From Alphaproteobacteria bacterium (GTDB lineage: Bacteria > Pseudomonadota > Alphaproteobacteria > ATCC43930 > CGMCC-115725): a DNA stretch of 36,578 nucleotides. The position numbers and the translations under genes are program-made. Shown here piece after piece: positions 14,904 through 22,132 of this stretch; the first letter of the stretch is position 1; every line of letters starts with the position of its first letter. The DNA lies in contig JAFAYW010000199.1 of NCBI GenBank assembly GCA_019240125.1, positions 1 to 36,578 of the forward strand, given 5' to 3'. The notes under the pieces were generated by a model, which did no database searches, had not been told where the DNA came from, and was given only the letters and a program-made list of their open reading frames with translations.

Positions 14904-16481
14904 ATGACGCTCAAGGGGCTACTGCTCGGGTTCGGACTGGCCTTCGGCACGATGCCCGCGCTCCACGCAGCGGACTTCAAATGGGCCAATGACGGCGACG
15001 CCCGCTCGCTCGATCCTTATACTTTCAACGAAACGGTGCAGAACTCGCTGCTCGAGAACATCTACGAGCCGCTGGTCGAGCATGACCGGAAGCTCGGCCT
15101 GCAACCCGCTCTCGCCGTGAGCTGGGAGACCACCGGGCCGGCGACGTGGCGCTTTCACCTCCGGCCCAATGTCAAATGGCAGGACGGCTCGCCCTTCACC
15201 GCCGATGACGTCGTCTTTTCGTTTCAACGCGTCACCGGCAAGAACTCGGCAAAGCACTCGCAGCTCGCGACGATCAAGGCGATTCACAAGATCGACGAGA
15301 TGACCGTCGATTTCGACACCGACGGCGCCGACCCGATCCTGCCCTCCGAGATGACTGGTTGGGCGATCATGTCGAAGAAGTGGTGCGAGGAGCACAACGC
15401 GATTGAAAACGTCGTGCTCGGAAATGGTGAGAACTACGCACTGCGCAATACGATGGGCACCGGCCCGTTCCGCCTCACCGCGCGCGAACCGGACCGTCGC
15501 ACCGTCATGGAGCGCAATCCGACCTGGTGGGGCACACCGGAGCATAATATCGATCGCGCCGAGTTCGACATCATCGCCAACGCCTCGACTCGCGTCGCCG
15601 CGCTGATGTCGGGCGAAATGGACATGATCTACTCGGTGCCGCCGCAGGATATGGACCGTCTGGCGCAGGCGTCGGGCCTCAAGGTGCTACAAGGCCCGGA
15701 ATTGCGGACGATCTATCTGGCGATGGATCAGACCCGCGACGAGCTGCTGTTCTCGAACATCAAGGGGAAAAACCCGTTCAAGGATGTGCGCGTGCGGCGC
15801 GCCTTCGCGCTGGCGATCGACGAGGAGGCGATCGCCAAGCGGGTCATGCGCGGCCAGGCTCGGCCGACCTGGCTGATTTACGGGCCGGGGGTCAACGGCT
15901 ATGACGCGGCGCTCGATAAGCGGCCACCGGTCGATCTCGCCAAAGCCAAATCTCTGCTTGCCGAGGCCGGCTATCCAGACGGGTTCCAGGTGACGATGGA
16001 TTGCCCGAACGACCGCTATGTGATGGACGAGCAGATCTGTACGGCGATCGCCTCGATGCTGGCGCGCATCAACGTCAAGATTGACGTCTATGCCCGCACC
16101 AAGGTGAAGTTCTTCACCGATGTCGGGTATCCGAACTACAAACTGAGTCTGTCTCTGCAGGGATGGACCCCGGCGACCTACGACGCCCATAACGTGTTCT
16201 TCACGCTGCTGGCGACGCGCGATCCGAAGACCGGCCGTGGCCAGGGTAATAATGGCGGCTATTCCAACCCCAAACTTGATGAGCTGACCGAAAAGATCGG
16301 CCACGAGCTCGACCGGGAAAAGCGCCAGCAGATGATCGACGAGGCCGCCAGGATCGTGCAGGACGATGTGGCGGCGATCCCGCTGCACCAGCAGGTGATC
16401 GTGTGGGCGGCACGCAACAACATCGATGTCGTGCAGCCCGCCGATAACGCGTTCTATCTGCGCTGGGTCAATGTCAAATAG
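14904..16481 (+). CDS. ABC transporter periplasmic substrate-binding protein, family 5 (orphan)
   Basis: A 525-residue family 5 (DppA/OppA-type) binding protein. The N-terminus MTLKGLLLGFGLAFGTMPALHA is a signal peptide, cleaved near residue 22. Characteristic segments follow: SLDPYTFNETVQNSLLENIYEPLV, WRFHLRPNVKWQDGSPFTADDVVFSF, the GTGPFRL motif and VRRAFALAIDEEAIAKRV. Family members bind peptides, opines, glycosides or metal-chelates in the periplasm and deliver them to a two-permease, two-ATPase importer. No permease or ATPase gene lies in the window, so this is an orphan that must borrow a transporter or act as a sensor. GGGGAG lies 5 bases before the ATG. A VOC-family gene follows 67 bases downstream. 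Confidence 0.9.
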   Translation: MTLKGLLLGFGLAFGTMPALHAADFKWANDGDARSLDPYTFNETVQNSLLENIYEPLVEHDRKLGLQPALAVSWETTGPATWRFHLRPNVKWQDGSPFTADDVVFSFQRVTGKNSAKHSQLATIKAIHKIDEMTVDFDTDGADPILPSEMTGWAIMSKKWCEEHNAIENVVLGNGENYALRNTMGTGPFRLTAREPDRRTVMERNPTWWGTPEHNIDRAEFDIIANASTRVAALMSGEMDMIYSVPPQDMDRLAQASGLKVLQGPELRTIYLAMDQTRDELLFSNIKGKNPFKDVRVRRAFALAIDEEAIAKRVMRGQARPTWLIYGPGVNGYDAALDKRPPVDLAKAKSLLAEAGYPDGFQVTMDCPNDRYVMDEQICTAIASMLARINVKIDVYARTKVKFFTDVGYPNYKLSLSLQGWTPATYDAHNVFFTLLATRDPKTGRGQGNNGGYSNPKLDELTEKIGHELDREKRQQMIDEAARIVQDDVAAIPLHQQVIVWAARNNIDVVQPADNAFYLRWVNVK

Positions 16482-16548
16482 CGGCAGCACCCTCCCCAAT
16501 CGCCCCGCAGCGAGCTACAGTCGGTGTACCGACAAACGGGAGAACGCC

Positions 16549-16941
16549 ATGGCCGAGTTTATGTATGACCACGTGCATCTGCGCAGCCCCGACCCGGATG
16601 CAACGGCCGCCTGGTACGAGCGCATGTTCGGCGCGAGGGTAATCAAATCGGTGATGTCGAACGGTATCGAGCGCACCGACATCAATCTCGGTGGCGTCGA
16701 TGTGTTCATCGCGCAGGTGCCGTCCGATGCGTCGCTGGCGGACAAGGCCGACGGCAGCTTTGTCGGGCTCGATCACCTCGGACTGCGTGTCAAGAATATC
16801 GACGCCGTCTGCGACGAGCTGAAGGGCAAGGGCGCCGAGTTCACCATCGAGCCGAAGACGATCCGCCCGGGCGTTCGCATCGCCTTTGTGCGCGGCCCTC
16901 AGAATGTCCTGATCGAAATCCTCGATCGCGATGTGGCCTGA
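16549..16941 (+). CDS. VOC (glyoxalase/bleomycin resistance) superfamily protein
   Basis: A 130-residue single VOC unit of two beta-alpha-beta-beta-beta modules. It opens YDHVHLRSPDPDATAAWYERMFGA, continues TDINLGGVDVFIAQV, has the second module's GLDHLGLRVKNIDAVCDEL and ends with RIAFVRGPQNVLIEILDR. Candidate metal ligands are His9 or His11 and the Glu of the terminal LIEIL, with His near residue 74 in GLDHLG. Family members are glyoxalases, dioxygenases, epimerases or drug-binding proteins; the specific activity is not assignable. ATG 16549 has GGGAGA 6-8 bases upstream. It lies downstream of the solute-binding protein and may be co-transcribed. Confidence 0.8.
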   Translation: MAEFMYDHVHLRSPDPDATAAWYERMFGARVIKSVMSNGIERTDINLGGVDVFIAQVPSDASLADKADGSFVGLDHLGLRVKNIDAVCDELKGKGAEFTIEPKTIRPGVRIAFVRGPQNVLIEILDRDVA

Positions 16942-16980
16942 CAAACGGGCCTGCGAGGCTGTGCCGTCGCGGGCCACCCG

Positions 16981-17050
16981 GTCAGGGATCGCCAGTCAGG
17001 GATCGCCAGTCAGGGATCGCCAATCAGGGATCGCCAGTCAGGGATCGCCA
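16981..17050. repeat. Tandem 14-bp repeat, five copies
   Basis: Five head-to-tail copies of GTCAGGGATCGCCA run without spacers. Four are identical; the fourth (17023-17036) has A for G at its first base. After the fifth copy the sequence continues GTCTGG. The minus-strand trmO gene ends inside the last copy: its TGA (17040-17038) is formed by the repeat, and GGCGATCCCTGA is the end of its coding region. Since 14 is not a multiple of three, the stop is kept by position and not by frame. Confidence 0.95.
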
Positions 17051-17535
17051 GTCTGGAAATCCCCGGCTTGCGGCGGCGCAATCGGGGTGAAGAGGGTGCG
17101 ATCGGGTTTCAGATCGAGGAGCGGCGTGCCGTCGAGGCAGTCGAGGCCCCGGACAAAGACGTTCGGGCCCTCGATGCGGATCAGCCGGGCAATCGAGGTG
17201 CCGATCGGATTGGGCCGCGCCGGCGAGCGTAGCGAGAAGGTGCCGCGTGCGGTGCCGTCATTGGCCGGGCTCTGCATCACCAGATCGCGACGGGATTGGT
17301 GCAGCCAGTAGAGCACCTCGATCCGTTCGAAATCGGCGACATGATCGAGCGCCTCAACCCAAGGCTCGAACACCTCGATGCGGCAGGTAGGGCCGTCATG
17401 CCGTCCCTGACGCGGCGTCTCCATGCGGGAGGTCCACGGCGTGTGGATGCGCCCGATAAACACCAGGCCGGCATCGGCAGCGCGCGGCGCCGCGACTGTA
17501 CGTTCGGCGGCGCGAACCTCGTTTTCGCGGACCAT
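17038..17535 (-). CDS. trmO: tRNA m6t6A37 methyltransferase TrmO (TsaA/YaeB family)
   Basis: A 165-residue beta-barrel protein of the TsaA/YaeB family, which N6-methylates t6A37 in tRNA-Thr(GGU) using SAM. Visible signatures are [12 protein letters not shown] at the start, [18 protein letters not shown], then [22 protein letters not shown] and [15 protein letters not shown]. coli TrmO is longer (about 235 residues, with a C-terminal domain); this core-only length is common in other bacteria. GGGAGAGGGC gives a strong ribosome site, and the start lies 9 bases after the hflX stop, so it is the last gene of the dusB-ntr-hfq-hflX run. The stop codon falls in the 14-bp tandem repeat, so the C-terminal QTGDP comes partly from repeat sequence. 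Confidence 0.87.
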   Translation of the reverse strand: MVRENEVRAAERTVAAPRAADAGLVFIGRIHTPWTSRMETPRQGRHDGPTCRIEVFEPWVEALDHVADFERIEVLYWLHQSRRDLVMQSPANDGTARGTFSLRSPARPNPIGTSIARLIRIEGPNVFVRGLDCLDGTPLLDLKPDRTLFTPIAPPQAGDFQTGDP

Positions 17536-17544
17536 GCCCTCTCC

Positions 17545-18843
17545 CTAATGCACCCGCTGGCGATGCCGCAGGCGGCCAAGATCGGCTTCCGACAGCCGTA
17601 CCGACAGATGCGCCGCCTCGGAATCATCGCGCCGGCCCAGGACCTCGCCGTGCTCGTAGATCCATGCCAGCGTTTGCCCGTCGCTCAGTGGCACATCGAG
17701 CCGTACCGCCCGCGCCCCATTGACGAGGCGGCGGTCGATCAGAGCAAGCAGCCCGTCGCACCCTTCGCCAGTCACCGCCGATAACGCCACCGTCTCGGCG
17801 TTCCGAGATATCTGATTGAGCAGCGTCTCGCGGTCGGCGGCGGCAAGCAGGTCGATCTTGTTGAGCACTTCAACCATGTTCTCTTCGATTGCTCCGCCGA
17901 GACCGAGATCGGCCAGCACCGCCAGCACATCGTCGCGCTGCGCGGTGCTGTCGGGGTGATGCGCATCGCGCACATGCACGATGATGTCGGCCTCCGTCAC
18001 TTCTTCCAGCGTGGCCCGGAACGCGGCAACCAGGTGCGTCGGCAGATCGGAGATAAAGCCCACCGTGTCGGACAGTATCGCCTTTTTGCCCGAGGGCAGG
18101 TCGAGGCGGCGCATCGTTGGGTCAAGCGTTGCGAAAAGCAGGTCCTGCGCCGTCACGTCGGCGCGGGTCAGACGGTTGAACAGCGTTGATTTGCCGGCAT
18201 TGGTGTAGCCGACCAGCGCCACGACCGGATATGGCACGCGCTTGCGCGCCTCGCGATGCAGCGCGCGGGTGCGTTTCACCTCGTCGAGCTCGCGGCGCAG
18301 GCGGGCGATGCGCTCACCGATCAGACGGCGGTCAATTTCGAGCTGGCTTTCCCCGGGCCCGCCGAGAAAGCCGAAACCGCCACGCTGGCGTTCAAGATGG
18401 GTCCACGATCGCACCAGCCGCGAGCGCTGATAGGTCAGCGCCGCCAGTTCGACCTGGAGCCTGCCTTCATGCGTGCGGGCGCGCGCCCCGAAGATTTCGA
18501 GGATGAGGCCGGTCCGGTCGATGACCTTGGCCTGCCAGCGGCGTTCGAGGTTACGTTGCTGTACCGGGCTCAGCGCGGCGTCGATAATGACCAGCCCGAT
18601 CTCGTCGTCTTTGACGATGGAGCCGAGCGTGTCGACATTGCCGCTACCGAACAGCGTGGCGGGGACCGGCCGCGTGACGCGCACCGACTCGGCGCGTACG
18701 ACATCGAGGTCGATCGCCTTTGCGAGGCCTACCGCCTCCTCAAGCCGCGCATCAAGCGATCGGCCGGGAGTTTCAGGACGGCTGGCCCCGGCAGCTCTGG
18801 TCGCCGGGTGTATGACAAGCGCCCGGTCGGCGGGCGCAGGCAA
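17545..18843 (-). CDS. hflX: Ribosome-associated GTPase HflX
   Basis: A 432-residue protein. The N-terminal HflX domain includes RPVPATLFGSGNVDTLGSIV and the segment SPVQQRNLERRWQAKVIDRTGLILEIFGARARTHEGRLQVELA. A coiled linker (about 165-200) follows GGPGESQLEIDRR, then comes a TRAFAC GTPase: G1 GYTNAGKS (212-219), the DPTMRRLDL switch, G3 DTVGFI and G4 NKIDLL. HflX splits stalled 70S ribosomes under stress. The only sensible start is TTG at 18843, 17 bases after hfq, with no clear Shine-Dalgarno. This points to low or coupled translation. The hfq-hflX order is the classic proteobacterial one, and trmO follows 9 bases downstream. Confidence 0.93.
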   Translation of the reverse strand: MPAPADRALVIHPATRAAGASRPETPGRSLDARLEEAVGLAKAIDLDVVRAESVRVTRPVPATLFGSGNVDTLGSIVKDDEIGLVIIDAALSPVQQRNLERRWQAKVIDRTGLILEIFGARARTHEGRLQVELAALTYQRSRLVRSWTHLERQRGGFGFLGGPGESQLEIDRRLIGERIARLRRELDEVKRTRALHREARKRVPYPVVALVGYTNAGKSTLFNRLTRADVTAQDLLFATLDPTMRRLDLPSGKKAILSDTVGFISDLPTHLVAAFRATLEEVTEADIIVHVRDAHHPDSTAQRDDVLAVLADLGLGGAIEENMVEVLNKIDLLAAADRETLLNQISRNAETVALSAVTGEGCDGLLALIDRRLVNGARAVRLDVPLSDGQTLAWIYEHGEVLGRRDDSEAAHLSVRLSEADLGRLRHRQRVH

Positions 18844-18860
18844 ATTCGATGCGCTGCGGC

Positions 18861-19112
18861 TCAGAGTTCGCCGGGCTCCTTCCCGCCTTCAAACAGTTGT
18901 ATCGGCTGGGCCGGCATCACGGTGGAGATCGCGTGCTTGTAGACGAGCTGCGAATGAGCATCCCGACGCAACAACACACAGAAATTATCGAACCAAGTGA
19001 TAATCCCTTGTAGCTTGACGCCGTTGACCAGAAAAACTGTAACTGGCGTCTTGTTTTTCCTGACGTGATTTAGAAAAACATCCTGAACATTTTGCGACTT
19101 TTCGGTCGACAT
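18861..19112 (-). CDS. hfq: RNA chaperone Hfq
   Basis: An 83-residue Sm-like protein with both signature regions: [27 protein letters not shown] (Sm1, including the Gln and Phe of the proximal RNA pocket), [15 protein letters not shown], and the Sm2 motif YKHAIST. The hexamer matches small RNAs with mRNA targets; alphaproteobacterial forms are short, like this one, without a long C-tail. GGGGGAG gives a very strong ribosome site 7 bases before the ATG. GGGA-GACT-TCCC around it can form a small hairpin, which may allow control of translation. The upstream HAD gene ends 82 bases away, a gap large enough for hfq's own promoter, though I cannot identify convincing boxes there. hflX follows directly. 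Confidence 0.97.
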   Translation of the reverse strand: MSTEKSQNVQDVFLNHVRKNKTPVTVFLVNGVKLQGIITWFDNFCVLLRRDAHSQLVYKHAISTVMPAQPIQLFEGGKEPGEL

Positions 19113-19194
19113 GGGAAGTCTCCCCCACTTTCTTGGAGCCGCGGCGACCGGCTCAAAATCAACTAGCGTTAAACCCCGATTGCGCCGAGATCGC

Positions 19195-19872
19195 TTACGA
19201 AGATGGGCTGCTGTCCCCGAAGCGCAAGCCCTTGGCGGCGTGAAACAAGGTTTCGTGATCGGTGAAGGATAGCTGCGGCGGGAAGTGCCGGAACTCGTCG
19301 GGACCGGCGTCGTCGCCCAATCTTACAGGCACGCAGCCGCTGGCCAGGGCGCATTCCATATCGACGGCGGTGTCGCCAACGAACCAGACGTCCCCGCCCG
19401 CCGCGACACCGCTGGGTTTCAACGCGAGATGGACCGGGTCGCTGGCCGGCTTGTCGATCGGCGCGTCTCCGGCGCCGACCACGCTGCCGAACAGCTCGGC
19501 CCAACCGAGCTGCGCGACCTCACGTCGCAACAATCCACCGGTCTTGTTGCTCACTACGCCGAGGTAGATGCCATGTTCATGCAATCCGCGCAGCATGATC
19601 TCGCGACCAGGGAGCGCGGTCAGCCGCTCGAGATGAATGGCGCGAAACCGCTCAAGGTAGATGTCTCGCGCCTTCTCCCAGCGCTCGCCGAAATGCAGCG
19701 GAAACGCCTCGCGCAGGCTCAGCCGCACCTTCTCACGGGTTTCCGCCAGTGTCCATTCGGGCTTTTCCATCGCTCGCATCAGAAAATTGAGCGCCTCGTG
19801 AATCGTCCCCCAGCTATCGACGAGCGTGTTGTCCCAGTCGAACAGGATGGCGCGGGGCGTCGGCAGGCTCAT
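19195..19872 (-). CDS. HAD-superfamily phosphatase (phosphoglycolate-phosphatase-like)
   Basis: A 225-residue HAD hydrolase with motif [11 protein letters not shown] (nucleophile Asp12, acid/base Asp14), a helical cap (about 25-85), motif II VVSNKTG, motif III Lys in IDKPASDP and motif [17 protein letters not shown]. It dephosphorylates a small phospho-metabolite in the cytoplasm. The Gph/PGP-like layout leaves the substrate open (2-phosphoglycolate, sugar or nucleotide phosphate). Its ATG overlaps the upstream aminotransferase stop by four bases (ATGA), so the two are coupled and may act on related compounds. It separates the aminotransferase from hfq. Confidence 0.85.
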   Translation of the reverse strand: MSLPTPRAILFDWDNTLVDSWGTIHEALNFLMRAMEKPEWTLAETREKVRLSLREAFPLHFGERWEKARDIYLERFRAIHLERLTALPGREIMLRGLHEHGIYLGVVSNKTGGLLRREVAQLGWAELFGSVVGAGDAPIDKPASDPVHLALKPSGVAAGGDVWFVGDTAVDMECALASGCVPVRLGDDAGPDEFRHFPPQLSFTDHETLFHAAKGLRFGDSSPSS

Positions 19873-20723
19873 GCGGTCGCCGCTGCGTGGCCGAGATAGG
19901 CGACGCGCAGTTTCTCGGTCAACGATCCAGGATTGCCGTTTGCCACCGCCGCGTCATCGATACGCACCACCGGCATGACCGCCGCCGTCGTGCTGGTCAG
20001 GAAAGCCTCTCGCGCTCGCTTGGCCTCGTCGACCGAGAATGGTCGCTCGCTCAGCCGGTACCCCTCGCGATGGATAAGGTCGAGCACCGCAAGACGGGTG
20101 ACGCCGCTGAGGATCGCGTTGTCGGTCTTGCGGGTAACCACTTCGCCATCGGCGGTGACGATCCAGGCATTGGTCGAGGTGCCCTCGGTGACGTTACCGT
20201 CGTGATCGACAAACCACGCCTCGTAGGCACCGGCCTCGCGCGCTAATTGCTTGCCGAGCACATTGCCGAGCAGCGCGACGCTCTTGATGTCGCAGCGCGC
20301 CCAGCGGATTTCCGGGATCGTGATGACCGAGCAGCCTTCGCGCACCAGACGCTGGTTGGGCGGCTTGCTGCCGCGGGAGGTGACGACCAGGGTCGGCCTG
20401 GCGGATTTGGGGAAGGCGTGGTCGCGCGGCGCCGCGCCGCGTGTGACCTGCAGGTAGACGATGCCGTTCACGACGCCGTTGCGGCGGATCACCTCACGCA
20501 GCACGACCCGAAGCGCGGTATCGCCCATCGGCGGCGCCATCCGCAGCTCGGAGAGTGAGCGATGCAGGCGCACCATATGGCGTTCCTCGTCGACCAGCCG
20601 GCCGCCGACCACCGCGATAACCTCGTATACGCCATCGGCGAACTGGAACCCGCGATCCTCGATGTGCACAGCAGCCTGCGCATGCGGCAGGTAATGCCCC
20701 GCGACGTAAGCGATCCGCGACAT
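19869..20723 (-). CDS. Fold-type IV PLP aminotransferase, D-amino acid aminotransferase-like
   Basis: A 284-residue class IV aminotransferase. It starts YVAGHYLPHAQAAVHIEDRGFQFADGVYEV, has the RGxxPRDHAFP segment, the PLP lysine in CDIKSVALLGN (Lys147) and the cofactor Glu in VTEGTSTNAWIV (Glu180). GYRLSERPFSVDEAKRAREAFLTSTTAAVMPV closes the domain. The length and the SVALLGN-NVTEGTSTN pattern fit D-amino acid aminotransferase (Dat/DaaA) better than IlvE, but a branched-chain or other role cannot be excluded. ATG 20723 has AGGA 6 bases upstream and lies 8 bases after the ntrX stop; the longer frame would sit inside ntrX. It ends in an ATGA overlap with the HAD gene. Possible roles are D-Ala/D-Glu supply for peptidoglycan or D-amino acid breakdown. 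Confidence 0.85.
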   Translation of the reverse strand: MSRIAYVAGHYLPHAQAAVHIEDRGFQFADGVYEVIAVVGGRLVDEERHMVRLHRSLSELRMAPPMGDTALRVVLREVIRRNGVVNGIVYLQVTRGAAPRDHAFPKSARPTLVVTSRGSKPPNQRLVREGCSVITIPEIRWARCDIKSVALLGNVLGKQLAREAGAYEAWFVDHDGNVTEGTSTNAWIVTADGEVVTRKTDNAILSGVTRLAVLDLIHREGYRLSERPFSVDEAKRAREAFLTSTTAAVMPVVRIDDAAVANGNPGSLTEKLRVAYLGHAAATA

Positions 20724-20731
20724 GGGTGTTC

Positions 20732-22132
20732 CTAGGTTCCGACCTTCAGGGCGCGCTCGTTGCCGAACACCCCAAGGGATTTCAACTTGCGGTGCAGGGC
20801 TGACCGCTCCATTCCCACAAAAGCTGCGGTGCGCGAGATGTTGCCGCCAAATCGCGTCACCTGGGCCAACAGATATTCGCGCTCGAACACCTCGCGGGCG
20901 TCGCGTAACGGCAGGGTCATGATCTCGCTGCCCTTGTCCCATTTGACGACGCTGGGGGCGATCGCGGTGATCTCATTCGGCAGGACGTCGGCGTGTACGG
21001 GGTCTTCGTTATCCCCCGGCGCCATGATCAGCAGCCAATCGACCACGTTGCGCAGCTGCCGCACATTGCCGGGCCACGTATAGGCCTGCAACGCGGCCAT
21101 CGCATCCTCCCCGAAATCGCGGGCCGCGATGCGCCCCGCTTCGGCGCCGCGCTGCATGAAATGGCGCGCCAGCAGCGGTATGTCCTCGCGCCGCTCGCGC
21201 AATGCCGGTACCCGGATCGGTACTACGTTGAGGCGATAGAACAGATCCTCGCGGAAGCGGCCGGCCGAAATCTCGCTCGGCAATTCGCGGTTCGATGAGG
21301 CGACCACGCGCACATCGACCTCGACCCGCTGCGAGCCGCCGACCCGTTCGAAGGTCTGTTCCTGCAGAACACGGACGATCTTTCCCTGTGTTTCAATCGG
21401 CATATCCGCGACTTCATCGAGGAACAGCGTGCCGCCATGAGCCCGCTCGAAGGTGCCGATCTTGCGCGGTGCGCCATCGCCATTGGGTTCGGAACCGAAA
21501 AGCTCGATCTCCAGCCGGTCTGGCCGCATCGTCGCGCAGTTCACCGCGACAAACGGTCCGTCCTGACGCCGCGACCGCGCGTGCAACAGCCGGCCCACCA
21601 CCTCCTTGCCCGATCCCGGCGCGCCGGTGATCAACACGCGGCTGCCGGTCGGCGCCACCCGCTCGATCTGCTGCCGCAGCTGGTTGATCGCGGGCGACGC
21701 TCCGACGAGGTCGAGTTCGCCGCCGGCGCGCAACTTCAGCTCGGCGTTCTCACGGCGTAACTGCGCCGCCTCGATTGCGCGCGCCACCACCAGTAGCAGC
21801 CGGTCGCTCTTGAACGGCTTTTCGATGAAATCGTAAGCGCCGATCTTGATCGCCTCGACAGCGGTTTCGATGGTGCCGTGGCCACTGATCATGACCACCG
21901 GCACACTGGGCATCTCCTCCTGCATCCATCGCAGGATTTCGATGCCGTCGAGCGGACTGCCCTGCAACCAGATATCGAGGACGACAAGGGTGGGCTGACG
22001 CGTCTGGATCGCCGCCAGGACCTCGTTACTGTCGCCGGCATCACGCGTCGCGTAACCCTCGTCGCGCAACACGCCACCAATCAGCATCCGGATGTCGGCT
22101 TCGTCGTCGACGATCAGAATGTCATGCGCCAT
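20732..22132 (-). CDS. ntrX: NtrX response regulator (AAA+ / Fis type)
   Basis: A 466-residue regulator. The receiver domain (1-120) has acidic Asp10-Glu11, phospho-acceptor Asp53 and Lys105 (IEKPF). The AAA+ domain has Walker A GAPGSGKE, Walker [10 protein letters not shown] and the arginine-finger region [13 protein letters not shown]-terminal Fis-type helix-turn-helix reads NISRTAAFVGMERSALHRKLKSL. The GAFTGA loop that contacts sigma54 is replaced by a short GAPRKIGTFERA stretch. This is normal for NtrX and means it probably does not drive sigma54 directly. NtrX works with NtrY in nitrogen, redox and envelope control in alphaproteobacteria. Its start overlaps the end of ntrY by 11 bases. 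Confidence 0.95.
   Translation of the reverse strand: MAHDILIVDDEADIRMLIGGVLRDEGYATRDAGDSNEVLAAIQTRQPTLVVLDIWLQGSPLDGIEILRWMQEEMPSVPVVMISGHGTIETAVEAIKIGAYDFIEKPFKSDRLLLVVARAIEAAQLRRENAELKLRAGGELDLVGASPAINQLRQQIERVAPTGSRVLITGAPGSGKEVVGRLLHARSRRQDGPFVAVNCATMRPDRLEIELFGSEPNGDGAPRKIGTFERAHGGTLFLDEVADMPIETQGKIVRVLQEQTFERVGGSQRVEVDVRVVASSNRELPSEISAGRFREDLFYRLNVVPIRVPALRERREDIPLLARHFMQRGAEAGRIAARDFGEDAMAALQAYTWPGNVRQLRNVVDWLLIMAPGDNEDPVHADVLPNEITAIAPSVVKWDKGSEIMTLPLRDAREVFEREYLLAQVTRFGGNISRTAAFVGMERSALHRKLKSLGVFGNERALKVGT

Noticed and set aside
12955-14907. 650-codon plus-strand open frame opposite the MFS gene
   Set aside because: It is antisense to a clear 12-helix transporter and the MOSC gene; its translation is Arg/Gln/Asp-rich with no motif. 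High-GC codon bias creates such frames.
16981-17050. CRISPR array
   Set aside because: The units are only 14 bases, directly adjacent without spacers, and there are no cas genes.
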